DNA of 64,000 nucleotides from positions 496,001-560,000 of the forward strand of contig JARFIY010000372.1 in NCBI GenBank assembly GCA_036346155.1, written 5' to 3'. Every line of letters starts with the position of its first letter. Positions within the stretch are counted from its first letter, which is position 1. Shown here piece after piece: positions 12,219-25,221 of the stretch. Made by a program: the position numbers and the translations under genes. The notes beneath the pieces are model-generated. The model was not told where the DNA came from and did not search any database. It worked only from the letters and a program-made list of their open reading frames with translations. Source of the DNA: Sinelater perroti (Eukaryota > Arthropoda > Insecta > Coleoptera > Elateridae).

Positions 12219-12690
12219 ATGGTCGTGATGGCTGTTTCGGTTAGAGAGATATGCGACAACGTGACGCTGGCCCGGGAAATGTCCATGCTCGGGAACTATG
12301 AGAGCGCAGAGGTGTACTATGAAGGGTCCCTGCAAATGATCAATCGCTTGATCGTGATGATACCTGAGCCCAACAGGAAAAATAAGTGGCAACAAGTATG
12401 CGGATTATCCAAAGGAATTCAGTTTGCACGTAAGAGTCCTGCATCTTTCAGGTGCAGCGGAAAGTGGTTTTGGAGTACGAGGAGGTGAAATCTTTGAAGA
12501 ACACATTGCAGACTTTTCGAATAGACGCTAGCATAGATGTTCCGATTGGCGCCAGGCGGCCAATTTTGCGTGACGAGCCTGTAGGAGATATAAAGGAAAT
12601 TCTGTCGTCTGATCCGTTTGTATCAGCCGTAGTGAGCGACCCAGATGTATGGCCATCACCGATTCCTGCAGATCATAGTTATAACATCCG
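12219..12690 (+). CDS. Kat60: Katanin p60 ATPase subunit, coding exons 1-2 (MIT domain)
   Basis: Katanin p60 is the catalytic, microtubule-severing AAA ATPase. Exon 1 is 12219-12395 and exon 2 is 12452-12690, split by a 56-bp GT-AG intron in phase 0. They encode the N-terminal MIT helical bundle, which binds tubulin and p80. Visible blocks are VREICDNVTLAREMSMLGNY, the YYEGSLQMI helix, KWQQ at the exon boundary, VLEYEEVKSLKNTLQTF (third helix), then DVWPSPIPADHSYNIR, matching the conserved DP-x-VWPPPxPAEH stretch of the family. The start could be the ATG at 12219 or the one at 12228; the second gives MAVSVREICDN, closer to family starts. Exon 2 ends on CG|GTATGT, phase 2, and joins cleanly to the A at 29827 to make Arg. 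I cannot decide between the A1 and A-like-1 paralogues. Confidence 0.93.
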
Positions 12691-15439
12691 GTATGTGTAA
12701 CTCTGTCTTTAATTAAACCCCATGGATTTAAAGACTCATGAGGTGATCATTTGTGCTAATTATTTAAATGTGCAAATTTTATTTGGGTTAAACGTAACAG
12801 AAACAACAAAACTTATGCAACTTTATTTGCAGGAGTATTATGGTTTTTAACGAATAATGCTTGCGCTTATTGTGATTATAGATAAATAATACTTGTTACA
12901 TATTTAAAAGCTATTCAACGAGCCGAGTCTAATGACACTAATTACGGAATTGAAAGCGAAAGGTTAAACAGTTGATTTTTATTTTTTCTGTTGGTTTTTA
13001 ATAATGGAAAGATAGTGTTTATTGATGTGTCATCACACTTATTTTAACTTGACTTAATGTAAACTACATTATCTGGTCATTAATCACCAAGCACCTTAAA
13101 AGTAGGTGGAATTATCCATGGATATTAGAAAGGTCCGTCAATGTTAGGTTGACATATATAAAAGCTGCCTTGTATGGTAGTAGATGGTATGGTGGTGTAA
13201 TGGGAATGCAAGAGAGTTTTAGTACATCAACTAAGACCCGATAAACTGAGAATGTTTATAAATTGGGACTGTTAAAGTCTCCAAAGTATGGTTGATATAG
13301 CTTTGATACAAATGGCAATCAAGACGTTTGATGGGCGTTATAAAATGGTATCAACTACCAGATGATAGTTATCTTGTGAAATGGTAATCTTATAGATATG
13401 TATGGGTGTGAAGTATTATTACATATAGAAGAGGTGAAATAACAATATTCCGCATTTATATGGTCTTCGCTTGTTCCACAAGACCACAAGACCGGCCTAT
13501 AATTTTCTGTCTACACTTTTCTTTCTAGTCTTTTACATGCATTCTTTAAGTATTATTTTTCATATTTTCCAACCATCTATTCTTTCGTTTCCCTAGAGTT
13601 GTGATACTGAGTTGCCATGCCATTATTCTTATGAAGGAATTATTAAACACGATGTAACCATCTTATATTAAATGTTTTACATAACTTATAGTATTTTATT
13701 TTATTATTTGCTAAACTTCATATACTGGTCTTCAAAAATTCGTCTTGTTATTTATTTAATTATAAAATTTGAAATTTTTTTTTAAATTGGCATATGTGGT
13801 ATTCTTTGAATAGGTGGTAAATAGGTACTGCAAGTACATAGTACATTTTGAGTTGGGAAAAAAATAACACTTGATAAATAATACTGGAACTCACAACTTA
13901 TTACTTATATATAAATATTTATTAATCAGAACTTAGAAATAGAAACTTACATTACAATACAAAACTGAAATGGGTAATACTATATAATAATAGTTTATAC
14001 TAATATTAATATTAAATTAACTTAAACTAAATACAATTTGAATTATTATTACAAATCCTTATTATGTTTTAAAAATAATAAATTTTCAAATTGTTGATTA
14101 GACAACTTTTTTTTGGTAAACGTCCTATTTTATAAGGGATTTCGTATTTTCCAGGTATTTTTTATTTGGCATGCAGTTTCAGCTCTACGCTAACGATTGT
14201 GTTATAGTTAAATAGTTATTCAGTTTTTTATTATCATCAATTAATAGATATTTTGTAAGGCTGCGTCCTCCTCAGAATAGTGATATGGTCCCGTTTTTCG
14301 TAATACAATGCCTACTAAATTAGTGATTCTTAACTAATGTTGCACAGAACACTAGTACTCAACAAATATGTTATATGTATTCTGTAAAATGATAAAATTT
14401 TACTATTATATAATTTATTTTCTATAATTTGTAATAAAAGGTATGCTCTTGCATTTTTTCTTTTTAATTTTGTGACTGAACCACCATCCATGAATGTTAA
14501 GGTCTATGAAGAAATTTTGGACATTAAAATTAGGGATTGTGATGGTCATGAAAAGAGAATTATATATATAAAAAAAATGATGAGTGCTGCTGCTGCTGCT
14601 GTCACACAGGTCAAAGTCCATATATAACAAAAATTGTTCGTGCCTTTCCGTGCCGACCCGAACGCCTCCGAATGACAAATTCTGGCTTGGCGGCAGGCGC
14701 GGCCGAGGTATTATATTTCCGGAACCGCAAGCGATAGAAAATTTTCGTTTGAGAGCGGGTAATAAAGCACTCGTTTATATAATAATAATAAGACTATATC
14801 AGAGGCTGGCCAGGATGTTTCTAAGAGTGTTTGAAGTTTAATCACCAGATAGTAGATGTACTATGAATGATAATTCATACAGGTGAAATACTAACGTTTT
14901 TATATAATGTTTATAGTCCTTGTTTTTATTGTAAAAATAATTATCTTGAAGAGTTTTGATTGAGTTTTGTTATTTGCTCTCTATACCAATTATATTTTTA
15001 TTTATTCTTAATTATCTTGTATCTTATTGATAGTGATTAAGATCACATGATCTTTGCTACATTTTAATTATGAAGTCTGTCAAAGTATGTTGCAAAACGT
15101 GCACCACTAAAAGGTTTTATAAATTATAGACAGAATGTAAATTAAGTAGGAGAAACTTACCCCAAAATTATTCTTATAAAACAGTTTATGAACTTCTGAG
15201 GGTTGTAACAAGGGGTCTAAGGGTTGCAGATGAGTTATGATGGTTGAAGTGCTATTAGCTAAGGCATCTCTGTACACGCATAATTATATGCATCTAGTTC
15301 TCCCGAGTCAATTGTTGATGTCTCACATATTCAAAATGCTAATCGGTTTTATAGTACATATTTTAATACTAAAGACAACCTTATAGTAATTACATCATAC
15401 TTCTTAAATTAATTCTTGGCAACAATTTTTCTGAGCCCA
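12691..15439. other. Left part of katanin intron 2, no gene seen
   Basis: Intronic DNA. A short (TGC)n run sits near 14584-14602, followed to about 14760 by a patch richer in GC than its surroundings. The stretch at 13500-13640 resembles 3950-4070. No motif is readable. Confidence 0.35.
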
Positions 15440-15969
15440 GTCCAGGAGATGAATGTTACTGTTGATGTTACTTCCAATCAGACTGTGATATTCGAAGCAA
15501 GTCACTTTCGTTTTAAAGTTACATACTCGAATATTACAACCTGCGCAGAAGTCGCTGAGTAAATCTTCGATTAATCCCTCTGTACTTCAATGTTTTTCAG
15601 TCTTCAGCTAAGCATAAATGTTGCATTCTTCTAGTACTTACATCTCATTTCATTTGAAATATTACAATGGGATTGATATAACTCAAAAAGATTAATTGGT
15701 AATCACTGGAACTAAAGGGATCACATACTCTGTACTGTTTCTGAAAATTCTAATAATAAAAAAATAGAGTTGTTTAACCAATCCTCTATCAATCTGATTT
15801 TTCTAAAAAATTGTTGATAACTATATCTTGTCAAATTCTAAAATAGAATGCTGCATTTCGCGCATTTATAAAAGCGCTGATTAACTTTCTCATTTTATAA
15901 AGTTGATTTTAACAGTACAATATCAAGTACAAGAGAATAAACTTTAATAACTTAAACATAATGTGGTAA

Positions 15970-16258
15970 TAAAGAGTGATCCAAATTGAACTTTAGGATG
16001 TTTTTTTTTTTTTTGAACGAACAAAATATTGAAACAATCCAAAGTTTATTGCTATCAGTACAAAATATAATACTTAACAGTTATGTATGAAATAGGATGA
16101 AATAAAATGCTCTCCATGGCTCTACTCTAATAAGCGACTGTTCTTTTAGCGAAATTTTCTATGTTTTCCCATAAATGCAGCTCTATTTCAATAATTGCAC
16201 GTCTGATATTCTCTTTTAGATACGTTTACATACTAAAGTTCAACGTGGATCACTTTAC
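15970..16258. mobile_element. Short deletion derivative of a mariner element (MITE-like)
   Basis: The left end reads AAGAGTGATCCAAATTGAAC and continues TTTAGGATG; the right end is its inverted counterpart, GTTCAACGTGGATCACTTTA. The ends match those of the larger mariner copies at 17838, 19741 and 23768, with most of the coding region gone. About 290 bp. Confidence 0.65.
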
Positions 16259-17837
16259 ATTTTTAACTGCCTTATGCTACTTATTAGTGTATTACATTAT
16301 TTTTCCAGAGTTGATTGTTGATGTTTAACATATTCAAAATATTAATAGTGTTATAGGAGCTTGGACATTTAATACTACTTAAAACCAACTTATAATAATT
16401 GCATTGTTCTTCTTGAATTGATTCTTGACATCAATCTTTTGAACTCAGTTCAGCAGAATAATCATGTAGCACTGTTATTGTAGATGTGATTTTCAGGCAG
16501 ACTCCAGCGCTCAAGCCTATATCTTTTGTTGTACAGATATATAGATTTGATCGCTACAACCTGCCAGGAAATTGCCAGGCAAATCTTCAGATGATCCTTT
16601 CCACTGTGGTATTTCTATTTGTACCTGTAATTCGATATTTTTAAATCTTTAGAGAAGCACAAATGTTCTGTGAGCTTCTTGTACTTACATCTAATTTTAT
16701 TTGGGATGGGATTAATAGAACTCAAAAAGGGTAATTAATGACATATTTATTGTACTGTTCTTGAAAATCGCAAATATTAGAATTAGACAAAAGTCTTTAA
16801 TTATTTTTTCTGCTTGTTACAACAAAACAAAATGGTATACAACATCCTAAACATTAAGTTAAATGAAAAATAAAAACAGTAGTCTTAAGACAGGTGTTCA
16901 AAACAACTGATACAGCCAGTGGGTGCAAAAAACAAAGATAAGCCTTAAAAAACATTTCTATACCTACAACGTTAAAGGTAACACACTTCCTCAAACTAAG
17001 ACTATCTTGAAACCTTAAATGGCTTAGAAGATTACTAGTTTTGTCTATTCTTTTTTTATTATTATTAGAAGAACATACTAAAGCAGCCAAGACATTGAAA
17101 GATTTGCTTTAACTACACATTTTGTACTTGTGGATTCGAGAAATCTTGACCAGCGATTTTGAAGAGTGTGTTTCAAGAAAAACGCATTTCAAGTTTTGTG
17201 TAGCTAAAAAGTAACAAAAAGTAACGAGCTGCGTCTATATATACAGTAAAAGGAGGGACAATAAATTTACTAGGGACTTGAGATTTTGGGAAAACATTCT
17301 TAGAGTTGTACTATCGAATAAAAAATTAAAAAAATCGATTTTTTGAAAATCTGAAACCTATGTAATCTCTTAAGTACTACAACCTGCCTAGAAGTCGCTG
17401 GGCAAATCTTTAGGTAATCCTTCTGTTGTGATGTTTCTTTTTGTACCTATAATTTGGTGTTTTTAAATCTTCAGCTAAGCATAAATGTCGCATTTTTCTA
17501 GTACTTAGATCTTATTTCATTTGTAATAGGATTAACAGAACTGAAAAATGTTGATTGCTGATTACTGGAACTGAAAGGATCACATACTTCTGTATGTTTC
17601 TGAAAATCCGGGATAATAAAAAAATAGAAAGTTCTTTAACTAATTCTTTATCAATCTTTCTAAAAAATTGTTAATTATTTTACATTTTTAAATTCTAGAA
17701 TACAATGCTGCATTTATAAAAACACTGATTAACTTCGTCATTTTATAGTTTATTGTAACAGTGCAATGTCAAGTACAAGAGACGAAATTTTAATAATTTA
17801 AGACAATGTCAAGATAAACATAATGTGGTAGTCCTTA

Positions 17838-18703
17838 TAAAGTATGATCCAAATTGAACTTCAGAATATTTTTCCCGAATGCAACGTAAAAGATGGAATT
17901 AATCTAAAAAAATGTATTGCTATCAAAACGTACAGTAGACTTAGCAGTTATGTATGAAATATGATATTGGCCAAATGCGCTCCATGATTCCACTGGCATA
18001 TGACCATGTTTTTAGCGAAATTTTTTATAACGCTTTACCATAAATACCATTGTTTTCTGTTAGGCATGAAATTAATAGCAGGTTTGTTGATATAAACCCT
18101 TTCCTTAAAATGGCCCCAGAGGAAAATCTCAAATGGGGTTAGACCACAAGACCGCAGTGGCCAATAAATGTCATCTCTCTGCGAAATAACACGACAGGGG
18201 AATTTGGTTTGAACTAAAGTGGGTGTTTCATGGGCTGTGTGGCATGCGTCCTGTTGAAACAATGTGATATTCAAGTTCAAATCGTTGGTTTCATTAAAAA
18301 AAGTTTAACATCTCCTGATAGCATACACCATTGACAGTAACATCCTTATAAAAAAGTACAGATCAATTATTCTTTCACCTCACATTGCACATCAAACAGT
18401 GCATTTTTGTAGATGCATTGGTTTTTCGTAATAGCACGCGGATTTTCACTACCCCAGATGTGACAATTTTGGTGATTTATAAAGCCATTTAAAGAAAAAT
18501 GGGTCTCATCGCTCAGTATCAGTTCTTTTTGCAAAAATCAACATCAATTACTGTTTTCTAAAACACAGTTCACAAATGTATAGCGTTTCTTTGGCGGACT
18601 TTGCCATGTATTTAGATGCCAATTGTACAAATGCAAACTTCAAAGTTTACAGAACGCAAACGGCATGTAATTCAAACCCTAAAGTTCAGTTTGAATCCCG
18701 TTA
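17838..18703 (-). mobile_element. Mariner-family element, internally deleted, transposase on minus strand
   Basis: Ends form imperfect terminal inverted repeats (left TATGATCCAAATTGAACTTC, right the inverse of GATTCAAACTGAACTTTAGG). The minus strand encodes the middle and C-terminal parts of a mariner transposase: ELILSDETHFSLNGFINHQN (first catalytic Asp region), NCHIWGSENPRA, DVTVNGVCYQEM, then FQQDACHTAHETPTLVQTKF (second Asp), SQRDDIYWPLRSCGLTPFEI, and FLWGHFKERVYINKP. The third catalytic position after WP-RSC-LTP is replaced by Glu in a decayed context. The N-terminal DNA-binding region is largely missing. About 866 bp, against about 1.3 kb for intact mariners. Confidence 0.85.
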
Positions 18704-19740
18704 TGCTACTCATTAGCTTATTACATTATTTTTCCAGATGTAGATGTTATTTTCAAGCAGGGTAAGTACTCAACCTATGTATCTTTTGTCGTAAAGATAC
18801 ACAGATTGGCGTACTAAACCTGCCTGAAAGTTGTTGGATAAATCTTCATGTAATCCTTTCTACACCGATGTTTCTTTTTGTACCTGTAATTTGATATTTT
18901 TAAATCTTTAAATGAGCATAAATGTGTTTTTTTTTTATACTTACGTTTAATTTAATGCCTTAAAAACTACTAATTTTGTCTATTTTCTTTCATTAGAAGA
19001 AAAAACCGAAGCAGCTAAGGCATTAAAAGATTTGCTTCAACTACACATTATATATGTGAATATGCAAGAGCACACTAGTCATATACATGCATATTGATTG
19101 AGCACCAAAGGCACAGTACAAAGTTTTTGTACTTGGTATGGATATGTTCAAATTCTTAGTAGCATCCTTCTTGGATTGTTTCTTGACAGAAAATTGCCTG
19201 AGCCCAATTCAGCAGACTAACCATGTAGTTTTGTTGTTATTGTTGATGTTACTTCCAATCAGACTGTAGTACCCGAAGCAAGTAACTTTCGTTTTAAAGT
19301 TACATACTCGGGTGCTGCAGCCTGCCTAGAAGTCGCTGAGTAAATCTTCAGTTAATCTCTTGATGTTTATTTTTTTATCTATAATTCAGTGTTTTTCATT
19401 CTTCAGCTAAGCGTAAATGTTGCATTCTTCTAGTACATACATCCCATTTCATTTGAAATAGGATTGATAGAACTCAAAAATATTGATTGGTGATCACTGA
19501 AACTGAAGGATTCACACTGTTTCTGAACATTCCAAGAAATGAAAAAGAAAATTCTTTAACCAATTTTTTATCAATCTGATTTTTCTAAAAAATTGTTAAT
19601 AATTTTACATTGTTAAATTCTAGAATACAATGCTGCATTTAGCGCATTTATAAAAACACTGGTTAACTTCGTAATTATGAGACTGAATTTTAATAATAAT
19701 ATAAGACAGTGTCAAGGTAAATATAATCTGGTAGTTCTTA

Positions 19741-21098
19741 GAAAATATGATCCAAATTGAACTTTAGAATGTTTTTCCTGAATAGAACATAAAATATTAA
19801 AACAATCCAAATTTTGCCATCAGTGAAAAGTGCAGTAGACTTGGCAGTTTCATAATGAAATATAATATCGGTCAAATTCCTTCTATGACTCTGCTGACAA
19901 GTGACCATTTTTTTTAGCGAAGTTTTCCATAATACGGCTTTGTTTCAGCAATTAGACGTCTAATGTTCTCTCTTAGCCCTGTAATCTTAGCAGAGTTTTT
20001 TTTGTATACACTTTTTGTTTCAAGCCGCTCCAGTGGAAAAATTCTAATGGAGTTAGATCACAAGACCATGGTAGCTAGTCGATGTTGCCCCTATGTGAGA
20101 TAACCCTACCGGAAAATTTGGTTTGAACTAAAGTGGGCGTTTGACATGCAGCTTCGTCTTGTTGAAACTATATGTTATTCAAGTGCAAGTTGTTCGTTTA
20201 ATTTAAAAAAAAAATTGTTTAGCATCTCCTGGTAGCATTCTAAGTTGATTTGAGTCCATCCTGTTTTTATTTTTAACACATGCGTTCTTAAAGATTGTGA
20301 TATTATTCGAAAGCCTGGGATGTTCCTAGAATTTTGATATATAATTTGCTACTATAACTGCTAATTTTAAGATGGTATCTGAAAGAAGTTACAAGCGCAT
20401 CTTTTTGCTGCATTATTACAAAAAAGGAATAAAAGCTTCTGCTGCTAGAGAAATTTGAGCTGTTGAAGGCGAAGGCGCAAGATCAAAGAAGGCATTCTAG
20501 AGTTTTTTATTTCAAAAGATCAAGACTTGAAGAATCATTGAACAGTTAGCTGATCGTTGGTTGATATATGTTGGGGCTGATGGACTCTATTTTGAAGAAT
20601 AAATGTTTAAGTGTTATATATCAATACTCTAGGGAGATCACGGGCTTCCGAATGCTATCACAATTGTTAAGAAAACATCTGTGAAAAATAAAACCAGGAT
20701 GTACTTTTCAATCAACCTAGTACACCATTGACAGTAACAGCGTTTACCAGCTTCATCCTTATAAAAGTACAAGCCAATTATTCTTTCACCTCACATTGCA
20801 CATCAAACGGTGCATTGGTTTTTCGTAATAGCACGTGGATTTTCACTACCCCAGATGTGACAATTTTGGTAATTTATAAAGCCATTTAAAGAAAAATGGG
20901 TCTCATCGCTCAGTATCAGTTCTTTTTGCAAAAACCAACATCAATTACTGTTTTCTAAAACACAATTCACAAATGTATAGCGTTTCTTTGGCGGACTTTG
21001 CCATGCATTTAGATGCCAATTGTACAAATGCAAACTTCAAAGTTTACAGAACGCAAACGGCACGTAATTCAAACCCTAAAGTTCATTTTGGATCCCGC
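19741..21098 (-). mobile_element. Second copy of the same mariner, split by a nested element
   Basis: Left end at 19741 (ATGATCCAAATTGAACTTTA), right end near 21098 (inverse of GGATCCAAAATGAACTTTAG). It is collinear with 17838-18703 except for a 479-bp insertion at 20241-20719. Left of the insertion is the C-terminal transposase part, here more decayed; right of it is the segment with the DETHFSLNGFINHQN block (20735-20940). Subtracting the insertion gives about 880 bp, the same size as the first copy. Confidence 0.82.
20241..20719 (+). mobile_element. Different mariner-family deletion derivative nested in the mariner copy
   Basis: TA at both borders (20241-20242, 20718-20719). Long inverted ends of about 100 bp: left GTTGATTTGAGTCCATCCTG and onward, right the inverse of GGTTGATTGAAAAGTACATC and onward. 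Inside, from the ATG at 20372, the plus strand reads MVSERSYKRIFLLHYYKKGI followed by KASAAREI, a stop, then AVEGEGA. This is the helix-turn-helix N-terminus of a mariner-type transposase, after which the sequence decays. About 479 bp. Confidence 0.72.
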
Positions 21099-22049
21099 TA
21101 TGCTACTCATTAGCTTAATACATTATTTTTCCAGAGTTGATTGTTGATGTCTGATATACTCAAAATATTAATAGGTCTTACAGGAACTAAGACTTAATAC
21201 CACTTCAGACCGCCTTATAGTAATTGTATCGATCGTCTTGATTTGCTTCTAGGCGGCAATTTTTTGACCCCAATTCTTGCACAATAATTACGTAGCACAA
21301 TGTTATTGTAGATGTTATTTTCAAGCAGGCTAAGTACTCAACCTATGTATCTTTTGTTGTAAAGATACACAGATTGGCGTACAAAACCTGCCCAAAAGTT
21401 GTTGGATAAATCTTCATGTAATCCTTTCTACACCGATGTTTCTTTTTGTACCTGTAATTTGATATTTTTAAATCTTTAGATTAGCATAAACGTGTTTTTT
21501 TTTATACTTACGTTTAATTTTATTTACTCTGACAATAAATGAAAATAGTATGCAACGTCCTAAAAATTAAGTTAAATGAAAAATAATAATAACAGATCTA
21601 AGACATATGTTCAAAATAACTGATATAGTGGACAAATGCAAGAAGCTGAAATGGAGATAGGCTAGCCATATCTGACAAATGGACGCTGAGTCTAACAAAC
21701 TTAATACCCCATATGAAACGAAAAGCGGGAGGCGAACGTAAAACTCGCTGGACTGATGATGTAAAACAAATAAAAAGCAATAGCTGGATGAAAGGTGAAA
21801 GAATCAAGACAAATGAAAATTGCTGGCGGAAGCTTTTACCTAATAATAAGGGTTCTACAGGCTATAATCATGTTAACTACCAGTGCTTTTTGAAAAATTT
21901 TCAATGGTCTTTTGATTGGTAGTTAGGTTTTTAATTGGTTAAATAAATTTAAAATTAAAACTTATTTGTCATCATTTCATTTGCTTTATTTAAGTATCTG
22001 AATTAAAATATTTTTAATAGAGCCATAAAAAATATTTCTACATTTATTA

Positions 22050-23760
22050 CATCAAAGGTAACGCACTTTCTCATACTGAGACTGTTTTGAAACCTTGAAT
22101 GCCTTAACAAATCACTAATTTTGTCTATTTTCTTTCGTTAGAAGAAAAAACCGAAGCAACTAAGGCATTAAAAGATTTGCTTCAAATACACATTATATAT
22201 GTGGATATGCAAGAGCACACTAGTCATATACATGCATATTGATTGAGCACCAAAGGTATAGTACAAACTTTTTGTACTTGGTATGGATATGTTTAAATTC
22301 TTAGTAGCATTCTTTCTTGGATTGTTTCTTGGCAGAAAATTGTCTGAGCCCAATTCAGCAGACTAACCATGTAGTTTTGTTGTTATTGTTGATGTTACTT
22401 CCAATCAAACAGTAGTACCCGAAGCAAGTAACTTTCGTTTTAAAGTTACATACTCGGGTGCTGCAGCCTGCCTAGAAGTCGCTGAGTAAATCTTCAGTTA
22501 ATCTCTTGATGTTTATTTTTTTATCTATAATTCAATGTTTTTCAATCTTCAGCTAAGCGTAAATGTTGCATTCTTCTAGTACTTACATCCCATTTAATTT
22601 GAAATAGGATTGATAGATGTTGATGTCTGATATACTCAAAATATTAATAGGTCTTATAAGAACTAAGACTTAATACTACTTCAGACCGCCTTATAGTAAT
22701 TGCATCAATCTTCTTGATTTGCTTCTAGGCGGCAATTTTTTGACTCCAATTTAGCACAATGTTATTGTAGATGTTATTTTCAAGCAGGCTTAGTACTCAA
22801 CCTATGTATCTTTTCTTGTAAAGGTACACAGATTGGAGTAAAAAACCTGCCTGAAAGTTGTTGGATAAATCTTCATGTAATCCTTTCTACACCGATGTTT
22901 CTTTCTGTACCTGTAATTTGATATTTTTAAATCTTTAGATGAGCATAAATGTGTTTCTTTTTTATACTTACGTTTAATTTAATGCCTTAAAAATTACTAA
23001 TTTTGTTTATTTTCTTTCATTAGAAGAAAAAACCGAAGCAGCTAAGGCATTAAAACATTTGCTTCAACTACGCATTAAATATGTGGATATGCAAGAGCAC
23101 ACTAGTCATATACATGCATATTGATTGAGCACCAAAGGCACAGTACAAACTTTTTGTACTTGGTATGGATATGTTCAAATTCTTAGTACCATTCTTTCTT
23201 GGATTGTTTCTTGGTAGAAAATTGTCTGAGCCCAATTCAGCAGACTAACCATGTAGTTTTGTTGTTATTGTTGATGTTACTTCCAATCAGGCTGTAGTAC
23301 CCAAAGCAAGTAATTTTCGTTTTAAAGTTACATACTCGGGTGCTGCAGCCTGCCTAGAAGTCGCTGAGTAAATCTTCAGTTAATCTCTTGATGTTTATTT
23401 TTTTATCTATAATTCAGTGTTTTTCATTCTTCAGGTAAGCGTAAATGTTGCATTCTTCTAGTACATACATCCCATTTCATTTGAAATAGGATTGATAGAA
23501 CTCAAAAATATTGATTGGTGATCACTGAAACTGAAGGATTCACACTGTTTCTGAACATTCCAAGAAATGAAAAAGAAAATTCTTTAACCAATTTTTTATC
23601 AATCTGATTTTTCTAAAAAATTGTTAATAATTTTACATTGTTAAATTCTAGAATACAATGCTGCATTTAGCGCATTTATAAAAACACTGGTTAACTTCGT
23701 AATTATAAGACTGAATTTTAATAATAATAAAAGACAGTGTCAAGGTAAATATAATCTGGT
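22050..23760. repeat. Duplicated segments within the array
   Basis: From about 22766, sequence runs nearly identical to that from about 18739, offset about 4028 bp, through the mariner C-terminal region to 24277. The preceding part, about 22050-22616, copies about 18930-19470 at an offset of about 3146 bp. At 22617 the sequence switches abruptly to a copy of 21139 onward (TGTCTGATATACTCAAAATA). The abrupt switches show successive segmental duplications with deletions. Confidence 0.7.
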
Positions 23761-23767
23761 AGTTCTT

Positions 23768-24277
23768 AGAAAATATGATCCAAATTGAACTTTAGAATGT
23801 TTTTCCTGAATAGAACGTAAAATATTAAAACAATCCAAATTTTGCTATCAGTCAAAAGTGCAGTAGACTTGGCAGTTTCATAATGAAATATGATATCGAT
23901 CAAATTCCTTCCACGACTCTGCTGACAAGTGACCATTTTTTTAGCGAAGTTTTCCATAATACGGCTTTGTTTCAGCAATTACACGTCTGATGTTCTCTCT
24001 TAGCCCTGTAATCTTAGCAGGGTTTTTTTTATATAGACTCTTTGTTGCAAGTGGCCCCAGAGGAAATATTCTAATGGAGGTAGATCACAAGACGATGGTA
24101 GCCAGTCAATGTCACCCCTATGTGAGATAACACAACCGGGAAATTTGGTTTGAACTAAAGTGGTTGTTTCACGTGCTGTTTGACATCAGTTCCATATTGT
24201 TGAAACTATATGTTATTCAAGTGCAAGTCGTTGGTTTAATTAAAAAAAAAATTGTTTAATATCTCCTGATAGCATTC
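23768..24277 (-). mobile_element. Third mariner copy, truncated at its right side
   Basis: Left end as in the other copies (ATGATCCAAATTGAACTTTA). The minus strand carries the best-preserved transposase C-terminus: ENFAKKMVTCQQSRGRNLID, then IIFHY. Upstream in reading direction is the decayed FLWG/P-RSC block (24050-24190). At 24278 it passes into a fragment of the nested element seen at 20241, at the same position in the mariner, and the N-terminal half is missing. Confidence 0.8.
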
Positions 24278-24370
24278 TAGGTTGATTCAAGAGTCCATAC
24301 TGTTATTATTTTTTACAAGTGACTTCTTAAAAATTGTGATATCATTTAAAAGTCTAGGATGTTCCTGGAA
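24278..24370. mobile_element. Fragment of the nested mariner-family element
   Basis: TAGGTTGATTCAAGAGTCCA and onward matches the left end of the element at 20241-20719. It stops after about 93 bp and is followed directly by array sequence equivalent to 21245 onward (TTGCTTCTAGGCGGCARTTT). Confidence 0.65.
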
Positions 24371-25221
24371 TTGCTTCTAGGCGGCAGTTTTTTGACCCCA
24401 ATTCTTGCACAATAATTACGTAGCACAATGTTATTGTAGATGTTATTTTCAAGCAGGCTAAGTACTCAACCTATGTATCTTTTGTTGTAAAGATACACAG
24501 ATTGGAGTACTAAACCTGCCTGAAAGTTGGTGGATAAATCTTCATGTTACCCTTTCTACACCGATGTTTCTTTTTGTACCTGTAATTCGATATTTTTAAA
24601 TCTTTAGATGAGCATCAATGTGTGTTTTTTATACTTACGTTTAATTTTAAGATGGAATAAATAGAACTCATAAGATGATTGCTGATTAGTGGTACTCATA
24701 TACTTATTGTAACATTTTTGAAAATCTCAAATATTAAAATTAGACAGAAGTCTTTAATTATTTTTCTGCTTGTTACTCTGACAACAAAACAAAATGGTAT
24801 GCAACATCCTAAAAATTAAGTTAAATGAAAAATAAAAACAATATTTCCAAGACATGTTGAAAACAACTGGTATAATGACCAAATGCAAGAAACTGAAATG
24901 GAGATAGGCTAGCCATATATAATAAATGGACGCTGAGTATAACAAAACAAACTTGCAACTAGTCAATCTGATAATTTCAAGATTTCCCATAGGAAAAAAT
25001 TCATAAGTGGCCCTAGTAAAGTCATGCATTTACTAGTGAACCTGTTAGTAAATCTAACAAAGAATCTGTCTAGTGCCCCCTTATACAGGTATTTACTATA
25101 TTGGTCAAATTAGAACTGTTTTTTTATTTATTATTAGTTTAAAACAAATTGACCAATGCACCAGCTTAGAGAATGGGTATTAACAGGGGAAGGTTCACTG
25201 AAAATTTAATTTTTATATAGT

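Noticed and set aside
22168..22353. 61-codon minus ORF and similar ones in the array
   Set aside because: The same sequence recurs in other units with stops in this frame, so it is not conserved as protein.
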